From: JAFEDN01 sp963832945
GTDB lineage: Bacteria; Pseudomonadota; Gammaproteobacteria; Coxiellales; Coxiellaceae
Assembly: GCA_963832945.1 (NCBI GenBank)
Contig: CAWHVV010000013.1
Span: forward strand, 14,061-78,060
Length of the DNA stretch: 64,000 nucleotides
Direction of reading: 5' to 3'
Shown here: piece after piece, positions 39,821 to 49,502 of the stretch
How the letters are laid out: every line of letters starts with the position of its first letter
How positions within the stretch are numbered: position 1 is the stretch's first letter
Made by a program: the position numbers and the translations under genes
The notes under the pieces: model-generated
Told to the model about the DNA's origin: nothing
Seen by the model: only the letters and a program-made list of their open reading frames with translations
Databases searched by the model: none

Positions 39821-39973
39821 AGAAAAATAATTTTCGTAGAAAATTCTCTACGCGATGGGGGATCGCAAGGGGGAGCATAAGCTTCGCGCTCCCCCTTCAT
39901 TCCGAGCATCGGCTCCGCCGAGCGCAGGATATAAATAGGAAGCAATTGCCGCTGTACCCAGCGGGAATTGCTG
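39821..39973. repeat. MITE-like dispersed repeat, copy 2
   Basis: About 153 bp, closely matching copies at 7105-7255 and (in inverse) 46443-46665: AAAATAATTTTCGTAGAAAA, a GGGGGAGC..GCTCCCCC hairpin, CGGCTCCGCCGAGCGC, and the right end CAGCGGGAATTGCT. The left terminal inverted repeat is missing in this copy. Confidence 0.85.
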
Positions 39974-40257
39974 TGTAGCTTTTTAAAACAGAGTATGTTA
40001 GAGTAGATAAATTGCAGGTTAAAGAAAACCTCTACACCAACCTTAATTCCTGCTAATGGCAAAGTATCACTTTGTTCTCAAGAGGTTATGGCCGGTAAAA
40101 TTGTAGCTCCCGGCTGTTGGTCAAGGTTGGACGAAATATGCGCGCCTTTTCGGCACACAGATTACCGTTCAAATTGGCCACAGATGGGCTTTCCTATCCA
40201 ATCCAGATTAGAAACGCCGGTTTTTTAAATCTCTCTTATTTCACTTATAGGACCATT
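39974..40257. other. Non-coding leader before the DEAD-box helicase
   Basis: With the repeat and terminator before it, 39749-40257 holds no gene. An open frame continues upstream of the helicase start to 40117 but shows no resemblance to helicase N-termini. A long 5 prime leader would fit cold-induced helicase mRNAs, but I see no specific element. Confidence 0.4.
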
Positions 40258-41424
40258 ATGCAAGATTTTTCGAGTATCGGGCTGCCCGATGTATTGTTAT
40301 CCTCTCTTAGCCGCATGCAATATAATGCCCCCACTCCCATACAGATTCAGGCCATTCCATTAGCTCTGGCTGGCCGTGATATCCTCGGCTCGGCTCAAAC
40401 CGGCACCGGCAAAACAGCTGCTTTCGGCATTCCTCTGATCGCCAAACTGATGGGTTCTCATCAAGGGCTGGCTCTGGTATTAACGCCTACCCGAGAGCTG
40501 GCAACGCAAATCATGGAAGTCTTGCGCAAACTGATTGGCCCGCGCAGTAATATCACCTCAGCGTTGCTGATCGGCGGTGAATCGATTACCGGACAATTCC
40601 GGCAACTGCATGCCCGTCCTCGTATCATCGTGGGCACTCCAGGGCGCATCAATGATCATATCAGCCGGGGCAGTTTAAAATTGCAGGAAACTCAATTCCT
40701 GGTTTTAGATGAAACGGATCGCATGCTCGATATGGGCTTTGGCATTCAACTGGACGAAATTATCAGACACATACCCCACGAGCGACAAACTCTCATGTTC
40801 TCTGCGACGCTGCCTCAACAAATTGTCCAACGCTCACAGAAATATTTACGTAATCCGGAAAGAATTTCCGTAGGTCCTGCAGGAACACCCACACTGAATA
40901 TCGAACAGAAAACTTTGCATTTGAACGACAGCGAAAAATATTCCACCCTGCTGACGGAATTGGACCAACGCAACGGCTCGGTGATTGTTTTCGTCAACAC
41001 CAAACGCGGCGCTGAAAGATTGGCGACCAAACTTTACCAGGACGGCCACGAAGCCAATGCCATTCATGGCGATCTTCGCCAGCGTCAGCGTGATCAGGTG
41101 ATCAAATCGTTTCGCAATAAGAATTATCGTATCATGGTGGCGACCGATGTCGCCGCCCGTGGTCTGGACATCCCACATATTGAGCATGTGATTAACTATG
41201 ATGTGCCCCAATCCCCGGAGGACTACGTACACAGAATTGGCAGAACCGCTCGCGCCGGACGCGAAGGCTGTGCGATTTCTTTTGTTGTGGCCAAAGATCG
41301 CAGCAAGTGGCACGAAATTGAGTATTTTCTCAATCCCAACGCTGAAAGGCCCAGATCCGGTCCAAACGCCCCACGAAAACGCAGTTTTTCCTTTCGTGGT
41401 AAACGCAGCCGCAGCCGGCGGTAG
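40258..41424 (+). CDS. DEAD-box RNA helicase (RhlE type)
   Basis: 388 residues. Q motif (APTPIQIQAIP), motif I AQTGTGKT, PTRELA, motif II DETD (the third residue is T, not A), SATLP, motif VI HRIGRTARAGR, and a short basic C-terminal tail ending in repeated R/S residues. Remodels RNA in ribosome assembly or decay. ATG 40258 has AGGA 5 nt upstream and starts where RhlE proteins start (MQDFSSIGLPDVLL). Confidence 0.93.
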   Translation: MQDFSSIGLPDVLLSSLSRMQYNAPTPIQIQAIPLALAGRDILGSAQTGTGKTAAFGIPLIAKLMGSHQGLALVLTPTRELATQIMEVLRKLIGPRSNITSALLIGGESITGQFRQLHARPRIIVGTPGRINDHISRGSLKLQETQFLVLDETDRMLDMGFGIQLDEIIRHIPHERQTLMFSATLPQQIVQRSQKYLRNPERISVGPAGTPTLNIEQKTLHLNDSEKYSTLLTELDQRNGSVIVFVNTKRGAERLATKLYQDGHEANAIHGDLRQRQRDQVIKSFRNKNYRIMVATDVAARGLDIPHIEHVINYDVPQSPEDYVHRIGRTARAGREGCAISFVVAKDRSKWHEIEYFLNPNAERPRSGPNAPRKRSFSFRGKRSRSRR

Positions 41425-41592
41425 CCCTACCCGTAATCGTTTATTTCACGCATTGTAATTTATATAAGCAATAGGACAATACTTATTTTTATATCTATTT
41501 GCATATCGTCAACAATTTCTGTTGAATAAAATCACGGTATATTTACTTATCCGCTTTTATTGATTATCATCACAAAAAAAAGGAAGGACACT

Positions 41593-43188
41593 ATGACCAT
41601 TTCCCAAACGGAAGCACAACAGAACCTCTCGAAAAATCTTTCTACGCCAAAACCTGGCTGGATTTTATTTGCCGTCTGTATTCTGGCAGTGATGATCCAG
41701 ATTGATTATACCGCAGTCAATGTGGCTCTTATCGCCATTGGACATTCCCTCCACGCGGATTTAAGCACGGTGCAATGGGCGTTAAGCGCCTACGTATTGG
41801 CCTGGGGCGCGTTTGTCATCACCGCAGGACGCTGCTCGGACTTATTCGGCAGGCGGCGCACCTTTTTAATAGGAACTTTTTTATTCATGTTAGGATCAGC
41901 GCTCACCGGCGCGGCTTCAGAGGCCTGGTTTATGATCCTTGGCCGGGTTGTGCAGGGTATGGGCGGCGCACTGTTTTTACCGGGATTATACACCTTGGTG
42001 TTCACTAATTTTCCCGAAAATAAGCGCGGATTTGCCCTGGGCATATTAACTTCCTCGTTTGCCGTCGGGCTGGCGATTGGCCCCACTTTCGGCGGCGTTA
42101 TCCTTCACCTCCTCAATTGGCGATGGATTTTCTTTCTCAACCTGCCCCTGGGAATTCCGGTGATGGGCATCATCCTCTGGGCAGTTGAGCGCGAGCCCTG
42201 GCGCTCAAGCGCCGAATCCATGGATTATATCGGCGCTTTTATAGTCGCTTTAGCGCTGATCATACTCATGTACGCATTAAATCAGGTCAATGTTTGGGGA
42301 CCCGGGTCTTTAAAGTTTTTAATATCTATCGCGGTTTCAATCGTTCTGGTTATTTTGTTTGTGATCTATGAAAAAAAACAGATTCACCCGCTGTTGCAAC
42401 TGGATATGTTCCGCAACCGCCCTTTTCTGGGCTGCAGCCTCGTTTATATTATTATGGGTTTTACTTTTTCAACCGTACTGATTGTCGGAGGGCTTTATCT
42501 GGAAAATGCCCTGCAATATTCCCCTTTACAGACCGGGTTTATTTTCCTGATCATGACCGCCATGTTCGCCGCGCTTTCCATTTACAGCGGCAAACTGGTA
42601 GACCGGATGGACGCCCGTGTTCCTATTATTCTGGGCGGCGTCGCTGTCACCGCTTCATTACTGGTGTTTGCACTCTCTGGTCAACACAGCCCGTTATGGA
42701 TGCCCATGTTGGCCCTGGCATTATTTGGTATAGGCGGCGGATTAGGTTTTCCGGCGCTTAACGCCACCATGATGAAAAGCGTTCCTCAGGAGATACTCAG
42801 TACGGCATCCAGCGCTTTTGCAATGTTTGGGTGTGTGGGTAACACAACAGGGCTGATTTTAAGCTCGGTGCTGATTGTGACCTTCGGTGAAAAGCATCTT
42901 GTCAAATTACTCGTCGATCACGGCGGGAACCTAAGCTCAAAGCAATGGCTGTTACTGCACAACGTAATCGGCAGCACTCACTATAGCGCCGCGCAACTAG
43001 TGAGTTTTCCCGCGGAAAATATTCCGCATCTGCTCGATACCTTGCGCAATGCCTTCGTATATGGGATGTCGATCGATATGTTAACCACGATGATTTTAAG
43101 CATTATCGGCATTATCATCAGCGCCGTAATGATCAAGGGTTTACACAAAAAATCTCACGCGGAGAATGGACTCCTTATTTCCCATTAA
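41593..43188 (+). CDS. DHA2-family MFS drug efflux pump (EmrB/QacA type)
   Basis: 531 residues, 14 predicted helices. Motif A variant GRCSDLFGRRRTFLIG, motif C-like GLAIGPTFGGVI and NWRWIFFLNLPLG are typical of DHA2 proton-driven exporters. ATG 41593 has AAGGA upstream. No emrA partner is adjacent, so outer-membrane coupling would need genes elsewhere. Confidence 0.92.
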   Translation: MTISQTEAQQNLSKNLSTPKPGWILFAVCILAVMIQIDYTAVNVALIAIGHSLHADLSTVQWALSAYVLAWGAFVITAGRCSDLFGRRRTFLIGTFLFMLGSALTGAASEAWFMILGRVVQGMGGALFLPGLYTLVFTNFPENKRGFALGILTSSFAVGLAIGPTFGGVILHLLNWRWIFFLNLPLGIPVMGIILWAVEREPWRSSAESMDYIGAFIVALALIILMYALNQVNVWGPGSLKFLISIAVSIVLVILFVIYEKKQIHPLLQLDMFRNRPFLGCSLVYIIMGFTFSTVLIVGGLYLENALQYSPLQTGFIFLIMTAMFAALSIYSGKLVDRMDARVPIILGGVAVTASLLVFALSGQHSPLWMPMLALALFGIGGGLGFPALNATMMKSVPQEILSTASSAFAMFGCVGNTTGLILSSVLIVTFGEKHLVKLLVDHGGNLSSKQWLLLHNVIGSTHYSAAQLVSFPAENIPHLLDTLRNAFVYGMSIDMLTTMILSIIGIIISAVMIKGLHKKSHAENGLLISH

Positions 43189-43189
43189 A

Positions 43190-43669
43190 TTACCACTGAT
43201 CTTGAGCGGGATGACCAAAAAGATATTCGCCGATTCTGGCCCGGGTCTGTCGGCACAGATCTTCCGGTAAATTCTCCAGTGAAAACCATTTGATCTCCGC
43301 AATTTCGCCGCCCAGGGATACCGGGCCGGAAGTAAATTTTTTTACTATATATAAAACAATGTAATCATTCGCCAACATGACCCGATGAAAATAAACGCCA
43401 AATAATTCAATTTTATCATCGGCGACGACCCCGGCTTCTTCGAGCAATTCGCGTATGGCGGCTATGCGGGTTGGCTCACCTCTCAGTACTCCACCTCCGG
43501 GAAAATGCCAGCCTGGCATATAAGTGTGTTTAATCAATAAAATTTGACCAAGCTCGTCTACCACCAAAGTTCGAACGCCCATGGTCGAAGCTCCAAATAA
43601 CCACTGCACAGTACGGTAACAGCGAGTGACTGATTGGTGATAAATATTCACCAGAAAATTCCGCTTCAT
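43190..43669 (-). CDS. Nudix hydrolase
   Basis: 159 residues. The Nudix box reads GGVLRGEPTRIAAIRELLEE plus AGV, fitting Gx5Ex7REUxEExGU. Preceded by a short basic/hydrophobic N-terminus. Substrate unknown (nucleoside diphosphate derivatives). Overlaps the M32 peptidase gene by ATGA, so the two are coupled. Confidence 0.9.
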   Translation of the reverse strand: MKRNFLVNIYHQSVTRCYRTVQWLFGASTMGVRTLVVDELGQILLIKHTYMPGWHFPGGGVLRGEPTRIAAIRELLEEAGVVADDKIELFGVYFHRVMLANDYIVLYIVKKFTSGPVSLGGEIAEIKWFSLENLPEDLCRQTRARIGEYLFGHPAQDQW

Positions 43670-45141
43670 TGATACCTGTGCTCTAAATGTGTAATAAAAT
43701 AATCAACGGTTAATGGTTCGCCGCTGGCCTGGATGAGCAGATCATTCATGGAAAAAAGGCGGCCGCGGCTATGGACGTGTTCGCGAAGCCATCCGGTTAA
43801 AGTTTTAAAATTACCCTGCGATAATTCAGAAAGTATTTGCGGATGCTGTCGCTTTGCAGATTGAAATAACTGCGCGGCTATCATCGTGCCGATGGTGTAA
43901 CCTGGAAAATATCCAAAAGCGCCGGAAGGCCAATGCACATCCTGCATGACACCGTTGCGATAATCGTCACGAGTCGAAAGTCCAAAAAATTGTTGCATGG
44001 ATTCGTGCCATAATTCCGGTAAATCCGCGCAGCTAATCTCTCCGCTGATTAATTTTTTTTCCAGTTCGTAACGCAAAACGATATGTAATGGATAACTGAC
44101 CTCGTCGGCATCCACCCGTATTAAACCTGGCTGAACATAAGTAAAATGCCGGTATAAATTTTCTGGAGAAAAATTCGCGTGTTCTCCAAAAAATTCCTGA
44201 ACCAGGGTTGAAAAAAATTGGGTAAATTCCCGGCTGCGGCAAGCCTGCATTTCAATCAGCAGAGATTGGCTTTCGTGCATGGCCATTCCCAATGCTTCAC
44301 CCACCGGTTGATCGAGAAAGTCCGCCGGCAAACCGCGCTCATAAAGCGCATGACCCGTTTCATGACAAACTCCCATCGATGCCGATACGAATTCACTTTC
44401 ATCGTATCGGGTGGTAATGCGCACATCCTGCGGCACCCCTCCACAAAAAGGATGATGACTGACGTCCAGGCGACCGTGATTAAAATCAAAACCGATCGCG
44501 CGCATCAGCTGCACCCCCAATTGCCGTTGCTCCTCGATAGGAAAATGCCCAGAGAGAGACTGCGGCGGAGTCTGTTTCTCTCTGACCTTTTGGATGAAAC
44601 CGGGTAAAAAATGGGTTAATTTTGAAAACAGGGGATCAATAATAGCCTGGGATAATCCCGGACAATTCTGTTCAATTAAAGCATCGTAAGCATCAACGCC
44701 GAATACCTGGGCTTTTATTTGCGCGATTTCCCGGACCAACGCCACGTTTCCGGCCAACAGTGGTAAAAAATCGCGCCAGTTGTTTTCCGCGCGCAGCGTT
44801 CGCCAGGCCTGTTCGCATCGAATAAATGCCAGTTCGGCCCGTTGAACCAGGTCCGCAGGCAAACAACTCGCCTGCAGATACTGATTTTCCATCCAGAACA
44901 AATTGGCAGCCTGCCACGGGGATGTTAACGGCGTTTTTTTCGCTTCATTCAACCACTCTCTGATTTTGGGGTTGATCAGTAATTGGTGTTGAATCACCTG
45001 CAAATCAGCCAGCGCCTCGGCCCGTGCGAGGCCTCCCCCAAGAGGCATCATCACCGCCTCGTCCCAGTGCGCAATCGCAGCAACGTGTTTCAAATGCGCC
45101 AATTGACGGAAAACTGCTTCAAGTTGTTGATACGCTTGCAT
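43666..45141 (-). CDS. M32-family metallocarboxypeptidase (Taq type)
   Basis: 491 residues. Zinc motif HETGH in GVCHETGHALYERGLP, with EALGMAMHESQSL downstream providing the third ligand, and the C-terminal FPGYTIGTMIAAQLF. Removes C-terminal residues from peptides in the cytoplasm. Intact. Confidence 0.94.
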   Translation of the reverse strand: MQAYQQLEAVFRQLAHLKHVAAIAHWDEAVMMPLGGGLARAEALADLQVIQHQLLINPKIREWLNEAKKTPLTSPWQAANLFWMENQYLQASCLPADLVQRAELAFIRCEQAWRTLRAENNWRDFLPLLAGNVALVREIAQIKAQVFGVDAYDALIEQNCPGLSQAIIDPLFSKLTHFLPGFIQKVREKQTPPQSLSGHFPIEEQRQLGVQLMRAIGFDFNHGRLDVSHHPFCGGVPQDVRITTRYDESEFVSASMGVCHETGHALYERGLPADFLDQPVGEALGMAMHESQSLLIEMQACRSREFTQFFSTLVQEFFGEHANFSPENLYRHFTYVQPGLIRVDADEVSYPLHIVLRYELEKKLISGEISCADLPELWHESMQQFFGLSTRDDYRNGVMQDVHWPSGAFGYFPGYTIGTMIAAQLFQSAKRQHPQILSELSQGNFKTLTGWLREHVHSRGRLFSMNDLLIQASGEPLTVDYFITHLEHRYQ

Positions 45142-45283
45142 ATTCGTAAAATGGTACTCTAATTGACAGACAATTGTCTACCTCAACACCTTCCTGACAG
45201 GAGTTACTCCCAGACGCGATTTTTGGCAAGGCGGAGGGGATTCATAGCCCTCATCATCCAAATCGGGAAATAAGAGAAATTGT

Positions 45284-46180
45284 TTAAGACTGGCGATCAC
45301 GCAGTAAAAAACAGACCTGTTGTAAAGCTGCGGTATCTGTGGGAAGTTGCTGCAGAGCAGCGGACGCCTGTTCATAAAGATTTTGCAAGAATTTTTTGGC
45401 GGCGGAAATTCCCAACAGACTGGGATAGGTGGATTTATTTAGCGCTTCATCCGCGCCCGCGCGTTTGCCGAGAATTTCAGTGGTGCTTTCAACATCGAGG
45501 AGATCATCCTGCACCTGAAATGCCAGGCCAATGAGCGCTGCGAACTGATCCAGATGATCTAACAAAGTATTATCAGCGCATCCAGCTGCTAAAGCACCCA
45601 GACGAACACTGGCCCTGATTAAAGCCCCGGTTTTTAAACGATGCAGATTTTCCAACTCGGGCAAAGTGATTTTACGATTTTCAGCCTCAATATCAAGAAT
45701 TTGACCACCGACCATACCGGCCGCGCCGGCGGCATCCGCCAATATTTTTACGGCCTCCAGGCGGTTATCACTAGACCAGCCCTGGGTATGAGTGGTTAAC
45801 ACGGTAAACGCCAGTGTTTCTAAAGCATCGCCGACCAGAATGGCGGTGGCTTCGTCGAAGGCTTTATGACAAGTGGGCCGGCCACGTCTGAGATCATCAT
45901 CATCCATCGCCGGTAAATCATCGTGAACTAAAGAATAACAGTGGATTAATTCCACTGCGGCGGCGGCAGGGTCTAAAGTTGCCAGATCGGCATTAAAACC
46001 GCAGCCGGTGGCGTATACCAGCAATGGCCGCAAACGTTTCCCACCACCCAAAACGGAATAGCTCATGGCCTCTTTCAGACGCGCGGAAGAGGAAATAGCC
46101 GACAACCAGTGTTGCATATATTGCTCTACCCGTTTTTGACAGGCGACGATATCGATAGTGGAGACCTGATTAATCTTCAT
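45284..46180 (-). CDS. ispA: Geranylgeranyl/farnesyl diphosphate synthase
   Basis: About 298 residues. First Asp-rich motif HDDLPAMDDDDLRRG, second QDDLLDVE, GGKRLRPLLVYATG. Condenses IPP with allylic diphosphates to farnesyl-PP. ATG 46180 (MKINQVSTID) overlaps the xseB end by 11 nt; TTG 46198 is an alternative. The xseB-ispA pair is conserved; dxs is not next to it here. Confidence 0.94.
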   Translation of the reverse strand: MKINQVSTIDIVACQKRVEQYMQHWLSAISSSARLKEAMSYSVLGGGKRLRPLLVYATGCGFNADLATLDPAAAAVELIHCYSLVHDDLPAMDDDDLRRGRPTCHKAFDEATAILVGDALETLAFTVLTTHTQGWSSDNRLEAVKILADAAGAAGMVGGQILDIEAENRKITLPELENLHRLKTGALIRASVRLGALAAGCADNTLLDHLDQFAALIGLAFQVQDDLLDVESTTEILGKRAGADEALNKSTYPSLLGISAAKKFLQNLYEQASAALQQLPTDTAALQQVCFLLRDRQS

Positions 46181-46403
46181 GCGTTTGATAAGGCTCAAGC
46201 TTTTGCTGTTCCGTTAAAATTTTAACTTTTTGTTCAGCGCTGGCAAGCTGCTGTTGACAGTGCCGAATAAGGCCAATGCCCTGCTCGAAATACTGAAGCG
46301 AATCCTGCAATGGTAATCCGCCCTGCTCCATTTTTTCCACCAGGAGCTTTAATTCGGCCAAGGCCTGTTCAAAATTAAATTGTTGGGATTTTTCGTCTGT
46401 CAT
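46170..46403 (-). CDS. xseB: Exodeoxyribonuclease VII small subunit
   Basis: 77 residues: FEQALAELKLLVEKMEQGGLPLQDSLQYFEQGIGLIRHCQ is the standard XseB fold (quoted here in part as FEQALAELKLLVEKMEQG). Partner of XseA in single-strand DNA degradation. Short, helical, in operon with ispA. Confidence 0.94.
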   Translation of the reverse strand: MTDEKSQQFNFEQALAELKLLVEKMEQGGLPLQDSLQYFEQGIGLIRHCQQQLASAEQKVKILTEQQKLEPYQTHED

Positions 46404-46442
46404 AAGATAAGCATAACATAACTACCGGGTCCGGAACCAGGT

Positions 46443-46665
46443 CTGGCAGCAATTCCCGCTGAGTACAGCGAAAATTGCTTCCTGTTTTTATCCTGCGCTC
46501 GGCGGAGCCGATGCTCGGAATGAAGGGGGAGCGCCTCGCGCGCTCCCCCTTGCGAACCCCCATGGCGCAATGAATTTTCTACGAAAATTATTTTTCTTTG
46601 TGAAAAATTACTTCAATATTTCACCTACTTAAATTCACTTTATTCTCAGCGGGAATTGCTGCCAG
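46443..46665. repeat. MITE-like dispersed repeat, copy 3 (full length)
   Basis: 223 bp with 21-bp inverted ends CTGGCAGCAATTCCCGCTGA(G) on both sides. Internal GGGGGAGCG..CGCTCCCCC hairpin and GGCGGAGCC segment match copies 1 and 2. Its right end supplies the last codons of the neighbouring TSUP gene (QQFPLRIK). It occupies the xseB-TSUP gap. No open frame of its own; probably non-autonomous. Confidence 0.88.
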
Positions 46666-47402
46666 GTCTGCCAGATTAAAGCGAAGGCGATAGAAAAAAC
46701 AATCACCAAAAATAATGGGCGGACAAAGGCGGCGCCCCAGCGAATAGTGGAATGGGCGCCCAGAGATGCGCCGGCCATCATGGCAGCCGCCATGATTAAT
46801 CCTAATCCGTAATGGACGCTGCCAAAACTGATAAATACCAGAAGCGCCGCGCAATTGCTTTGAAAATTCATCATCTTGGCAATGCCGGTCGCCTCCACCA
46901 TGTTGATTTTATAAATCGCCATCAGTGCAACCACCCAAAACGAACCGACGCCTGGTCCAATAAATCCATCGTAAAAACCTAACAGGCTGCCCATGATGCT
47001 GCTGCTCACTGCTTTGGGACGATAATACGGCTGAACGGATGCGCTATATTTTTTCGGAACAGCCACGTAAATAGCCAGACCAAGGATAATGATTGGCAAC
47101 CAGCGCTTTAAAAAAGCGCCTGATAAAAAATGTACCAATATCGATCCCGCCAATCCACCACAAAATGTGGCGATGATCGCCGGCTGCCAATAGCGGGGAT
47201 AGAAAATCTTTTTTTTGATGAAAATTCTGGAGGCGTTGCCCACACTGAGTGCGCCTGACAACTTATTGGTGCCTAAAGCGGCATGCGGCGGTAAACCCGC
47301 CATAAGATAGGCCGGCAGAGTGATCATGCCTCCTCCGCCGGCGATGGTATCGATAAAACCAGCAGCAAAACCGGTTAAAGCCAATACCAAATACATTACC
47401 AC
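46635..47402 (-). CDS. TSUP-family membrane protein
   Basis: 255 residues, about eight helices. GFAAGFIDTIAGGGGMITLP and GFYDGFIGPGVGSFW are the paired TSUP signature repeats. Substrate unknown. Its C-terminal residues are encoded by the end of a MITE-like repeat, so the original stop may have been altered. Confidence 0.9.
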   Translation of the reverse strand: MVMYLVLALTGFAAGFIDTIAGGGGMITLPAYLMAGLPPHAALGTNKLSGALSVGNASRIFIKKKIFYPRYWQPAIIATFCGGLAGSILVHFLSGAFLKRWLPIIILGLAIYVAVPKKYSASVQPYYRPKAVSSSIMGSLLGFYDGFIGPGVGSFWVVALMAIYKINMVEATGIAKMMNFQSNCAALLVFISFGSVHYGLGLIMAAAMMAGASLGAHSTIRWGAAFVRPLFLVIVFSIAFALIWQTWQQFPLRIK

Positions 47403-47407
47403 CTTAT

Positions 47408-47878
47408 TTAGAAAGGAATGTCATCATCGAAATTACCACTATGATCTTCGGCGCCCTGATTAAATTCGGGAACAGCGTCATCGTGCCCAAACTCAGCGCC
47501 CTGCGCGCCATCACCCTGGCGGCCCTGGCCGCTGCCCGCGCGGCTATCCAGCATCTGCATCTCATTCGCGACTATTTCAGTGGTAAAACGGTCCACGCCG
47601 GTGGCTTTGTCCTGCCATTTGCGCGTTCGCAGGCTGCCTTCAATGTAAATTTTAGAACCTTTACGTAAATATTCACCGACAATTTCAGCAAGCCGGCTGA
47701 AAAACACGACCCTATGCCATTCGGTGCGCTCGACTAATTCACCGCTTTGTTTATCACGCCAGACCGTGCTTGTGGCGACAGTGACGTTGGCAACCGCGCT
47801 GCCATTAGGCATATAACGAACATCCGGGTCCGCTCCAAGATTGCCGATTAAGATTACTTTATTGACACCTCTAGCCAT
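47408..47878 (-). CDS. ssb: Single-stranded DNA-binding protein
   Basis: 156 residues. OB fold (ARGVNKVILIGNLGADPDVR, WHRVVFFSRLAEIVGEYL), a Gly/Gln-rich linker and the acidic tip DDDIPF that recruits partner proteins. AGGAG precedes ATG 47878. In an operon after the YajR-like MFS gene. Confidence 0.97.
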   Translation of the reverse strand: MARGVNKVILIGNLGADPDVRYMPNGSAVANVTVATSTVWRDKQSGELVERTEWHRVVFFSRLAEIVGEYLRKGSKIYIEGSLRTRKWQDKATGVDRFTTEIVANEMQMLDSRAGSGQGRQGDGAQGAEFGHDDAVPEFNQGAEDHSGNFDDDIPF

Positions 47879-47934
47879 TTATTTCTCCTCTCAAAATATT
47901 TATGATAACACTTCCAAGCCCGGATATTTCACCA

Positions 47935-49374
47935 TCAGGCGTAGCGAGAACGTGAAATATCCGGGCTAACTCCCTCTCCCACCGGCATTCCTCCCTGGGG
48001 AGAGTCAGAGCAGATCAGCTTACTCTTTTCCAAAGATTGACGCAATTGCGGTTTGTTCAAAATCGCCTGGTCAATTTTCAAATAAATTAATACCTCCGCA
48101 CGTATAATAGCTACTTCTACGACGCCGGCAATACCGGATAAATTTTTTGCCAAAATTTCCGGATCAGTCTCCGTAAATTGCTGAAGTTTAAAAATCACCG
48201 TCGTTACATAACGCGGTGGACGCAGGGTAAACGACAGGGCCAGCCAAACCAATCCTGAAACAGCGCCCAGCGCAAAAACACCATCCACTCCAAAATGCGC
48301 ATAGGCCCAGCCACCGCCGCTACCTCCCGCGAATATGCCCAGAAACTGTGCGGTAGAATAACAGCCCATAGCGGCGCCTTTGTGATTCAGAGGCGCCACC
48401 CTGGACACCCAGGAAGGCAATACCGCCTCCAGGAAGGTAAAAGCGGTGAAGAATAACAACAGCAACCATCCCACCGTCAGCAACTGCTGATGAAAAAACC
48501 ACAGCAGAAGCTGGGTCAATATCAATAAAACGATCGCACCCAAAAAAACACTTTTCATAAAACGTTTTTTTTCAGCGATAATGATGGGTGGTAACATGAG
48601 CGCGAAGGACAACAATAGAACCAGGAGATAAAGTAATGTCTGTTCCCTGGAATCCAGATGGAAAACCTGATTCAGAATAACCGGAATCGCGACAAACAAA
48701 GCGGTTAAAATGGCATGCAGGGTAAAAATGCCTGCATCCAGCCGCAATAGTTCTGGATTTTTCAGCGCCTGCCGAAGTCCGGTATGCATCCTTCCCCGTT
48801 CTTCGCCCACCAGCGCCGGCGGCTTGGGGACAATTCGCCAAACCAGCAGTTCAGCGGCGACAGCCAGTCCCGCAGTCACCCAAAAGATTCCCGCTAATCC
48901 AGCCCAGGCGTTTAATAGCGGTCCCGCAATCATCGCCACGGCAAAGGAACATCCCACCGCAAGGCCGATTACCGCCATTGCCTTGCTGCGATTCTCATCA
49001 CGGGTTAAATCCGCCACCATAGCCAGCACAGTACTGCCAATAGCCCCGGCTCCCTGTAAGGCACGGCCAAAAATTAACCCATAAATACTGTGCGAAAGCG
49101 CTGCGCAGATACTGCCGGCGATAAATATTCCCAAACCTGCCGCCATAACCGGTTTACGGCCTATGCGGTCCGATAAGAGGCCGAATGGGATTTGCAGGAT
49201 CGCTTGTGTTAAACCATAAACGCCCAGAGCGAGACCGATGAGTTGGGCATTGGCATGAGTGAAACTCCCGGCATGCAGGGAGAAAACCGGCAGGATCATA
49301 AATAATCCCAGCATGCGCACTGCCATCACTAATGCCAACGCACCCACTGCAATAAGTTCTTTTCGAAAAATCAT
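47935..49374 (-). CDS. MFS transporter, YajR-like
   Basis: 479 residues. Twelve helices with motif A GLLSDRIGRKPVM, followed by a C-terminal soluble domain of about 70 residues (FTETDPEILAKNLSGIAGV, VEVAIIRAEVLIYLKID) resembling the ferredoxin-like YAM domain of YajR. ATG 49374 is preferred (MIFRKELIAVGAL); the frame is open to 49491. Between uvrA and ssb, which are divergent neighbours in many gammaproteobacteria. Confidence 0.9.
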   Translation of the reverse strand: MIFRKELIAVGALALVMAVRMLGLFMILPVFSLHAGSFTHANAQLIGLALGVYGLTQAILQIPFGLLSDRIGRKPVMAAGLGIFIAGSICAALSHSIYGLIFGRALQGAGAIGSTVLAMVADLTRDENRSKAMAVIGLAVGCSFAVAMIAGPLLNAWAGLAGIFWVTAGLAVAAELLVWRIVPKPPALVGEERGRMHTGLRQALKNPELLRLDAGIFTLHAILTALFVAIPVILNQVFHLDSREQTLLYLLVLLLSFALMLPPIIIAEKKRFMKSVFLGAIVLLILTQLLLWFFHQQLLTVGWLLLLFFTAFTFLEAVLPSWVSRVAPLNHKGAAMGCYSTAQFLGIFAGGSGGGWAYAHFGVDGVFALGAVSGLVWLALSFTLRPPRYVTTVIFKLQQFTETDPEILAKNLSGIAGVVEVAIIRAEVLIYLKIDQAILNKPQLRQSLEKSKLICSDSPQGGMPVGEGVSPDISRSRYA

Positions 49375-49502
49375 AACTTTAAGCACTCTGTTTCGTCTTG
49401 TCATCCCGCGGTTTGACCGTATTTCTCCACAGCTGCAGGATGACATATCCGGTCGATTACGGTATGATAATCCATTTTGGCACGTCAACATAGGCTTGGG
49501 GG

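Noticed and set aside
40117..40257. 47-residue N-terminal extension of the DEAD-box helicase
   Set aside because: No similarity to helicases and a better ribosome binding site at 40258.
40700..40745. DETD instead of DEAD in helicase motif II as loss of function
   Set aside because: The third position of DExD motifs varies in active helicases, so this is not by itself meaningful.
45168..45182. AGACAATTGTCT palindrome between the M32 peptidase and ispA genes
   Set aside because: Twelve bases only, single occurrence, no flanking promoter pattern.
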